DNA of 64,000 nt. Source: Nymphaea colorata. Its lineage: Eukaryota > Streptophyta > Magnoliopsida > Nymphaeales > Nymphaeaceae. The stretch is taken from positions 367,544 to 431,543 of the forward strand of contig NC_045151.1 in the NCBI RefSeq assembly GCF_008831285.2, given 5' to 3'. The position numbers and the translations under genes are program-made. The notes under the pieces were generated by a model. The model was not told the DNA's origin. It worked only from the letters and a program-made list of their open reading frames with translations, and did no database searches. Positions 63,143 to 64,000 of the stretch are shown piece after piece (the first letter of the stretch is position 1; each line of letters starts with the position of its first letter).

Positions 63143-64000
63143 CTGCAAGTAAGAAATCCTGAGGTGGCAGGACCTGGAATTAAGAGAGATGGCTTACATA
63201 CATCAAAATGACAAAAGAAGAGGAGAGATAAAGAGAAGCAGAAAAATGAATACATCACATATTATACATTGACCTTTGTTAAAAAAAGAAAAAAGATGAA
63301 TGAATAATGTCAATCACATTGTGGACGACCATAAGGCTTTATGGTTGCTTCGATGAGGTTCCATAACCAGGTTTCCCATCTTATTATATTGAACGAAACC
63401 ACATATTATGAACTGCTCGTAGGAAGACGAGAAAAAAAAAAATTATACATTAACAATAGAAAGTGGAAAATAGGAAAACAGAGCTCATCATCCACAGATT
63501 CTATCTAAGGACGACTAGAAAGGGAAGCAAATTTACATAACATCAAGAGTCTCGTCCACGGTACGATTGACCACAAAAGCATTGCCGTTTGAGCCCTAAC
63601 AGTGTGCTTAGAAGACGAAACATGGAAGCATTTAATTGGCCCCAGGACATACCAAGCTGCATGTATTGGTCAAATGTAGACCTTCACAAACTCAGATTAA
63701 GGCGAATACAGTTCCTTTCCCATTTCCCACCGGCAATACTGTCAAATACAGATTTAATTTTGGCCCTTTAGATGGAAGTGCTGAAAGAATGTTTAAAGGG
63801 AAATGGTTTAACACTCAAGGGGAGAGCATTCGTCATCAGTTTCAATTTTCAAACGACCAACAGGCTTCAGAGTAGGAATGCAGCAACTTGCCCACCAAAA
63901 TTTCTATATGTTTTGTGAATTGAAATTCTAAATTTCTAATTCCGCATTATCTAACACAAGTAATAGAGAATGCTGAGGTCCTAAAGATATTGAGAAGCAC
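63143..64000. other. Upstream part of phosphatase gene, probably intron
   Basis: The exon starting at 63142 enters in mid-codon, so more coding sequence must lie upstream. I saw no exon with the N-terminal FWP-x-MKKWLN type motif of this family in 63143-64000. Short ORFs at 63589-63875 look spurious. Confidence 0.4.

Noticed and set aside
1-64000. CRISPR arrays, bacterial operons or an organelle insert
   Set aside because: The repeats are not spaced like CRISPR, all genes have introns, and no plastid or mitochondrial gene was seen.

Overview
This window is nuclear DNA of a flowering plant. The genes are cut by many short exons with GT-AG introns and the introns are AT-rich. The proteins are plant types (DUF26 receptor kinase, plant-style inositol 5-phosphatase), and the spaces between are filled with microsatellites, Copia remnants and small inverted-repeat elements. 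I cannot fix the species. Nothing bacterial, viral or organellar was seen. All gene models were built by hand: translated exons were joined at splice sites, and the reading phase was checked at every junction.

Layout, left to right. (1) 28-463, + strand: last two exons of a choline/ethanolamine kinase. (2) 2362-8568, - strand: complete seven-exon tRNA-His guanylyltransferase (THG1), 259 residues, with a 5' leader exon near 9409-9540. (3) 10323-10393: tRNA-Gly(GCC). (4) 13264-20366, - strand: complete ten-exon DHRS12-type short-chain dehydrogenase, 322 residues. (5) 22045-44449, + strand: complete fifteen-exon sterol-glucosyltransferase-like UDP-glycosyltransferase, 529 residues. It is spread over 22 kb because its introns hold many mobile elements. 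(6) 49838-55176, - strand: complete seven-exon cysteine-rich receptor-like kinase, 678 residues. (7) 59375-63142, - strand: inositol polyphosphate 5-phosphatase, catalytic region complete, N-terminus beyond the recognised exons, 3' end unresolved.

The genes are an ordinary eukaryotic neighbourhood, not a pathway cluster. Choline kinase and THG1 converge, the dehydrogenase and the glycosyltransferase diverge across about 1.7 kb, and the glycosyltransferase and the receptor kinase converge.

The unusual material is in the repeats. A Copia-derived element at 29995-31791 has 5-bp target duplications and a tRNA-iMet primer site, but its two terminal repeats are inverted instead of direct. Several elements (18624-18898, 24809-25174, 37024-37847, 38934-40106) share short inverted ends and end regions built from arrays of CpG-bearing 5-8 bp words; two of them also carry internal minisatellites. 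The 5-phosphatase has a probable GC-AG intron, and the dehydrogenase starts in a 15-base coding exon.
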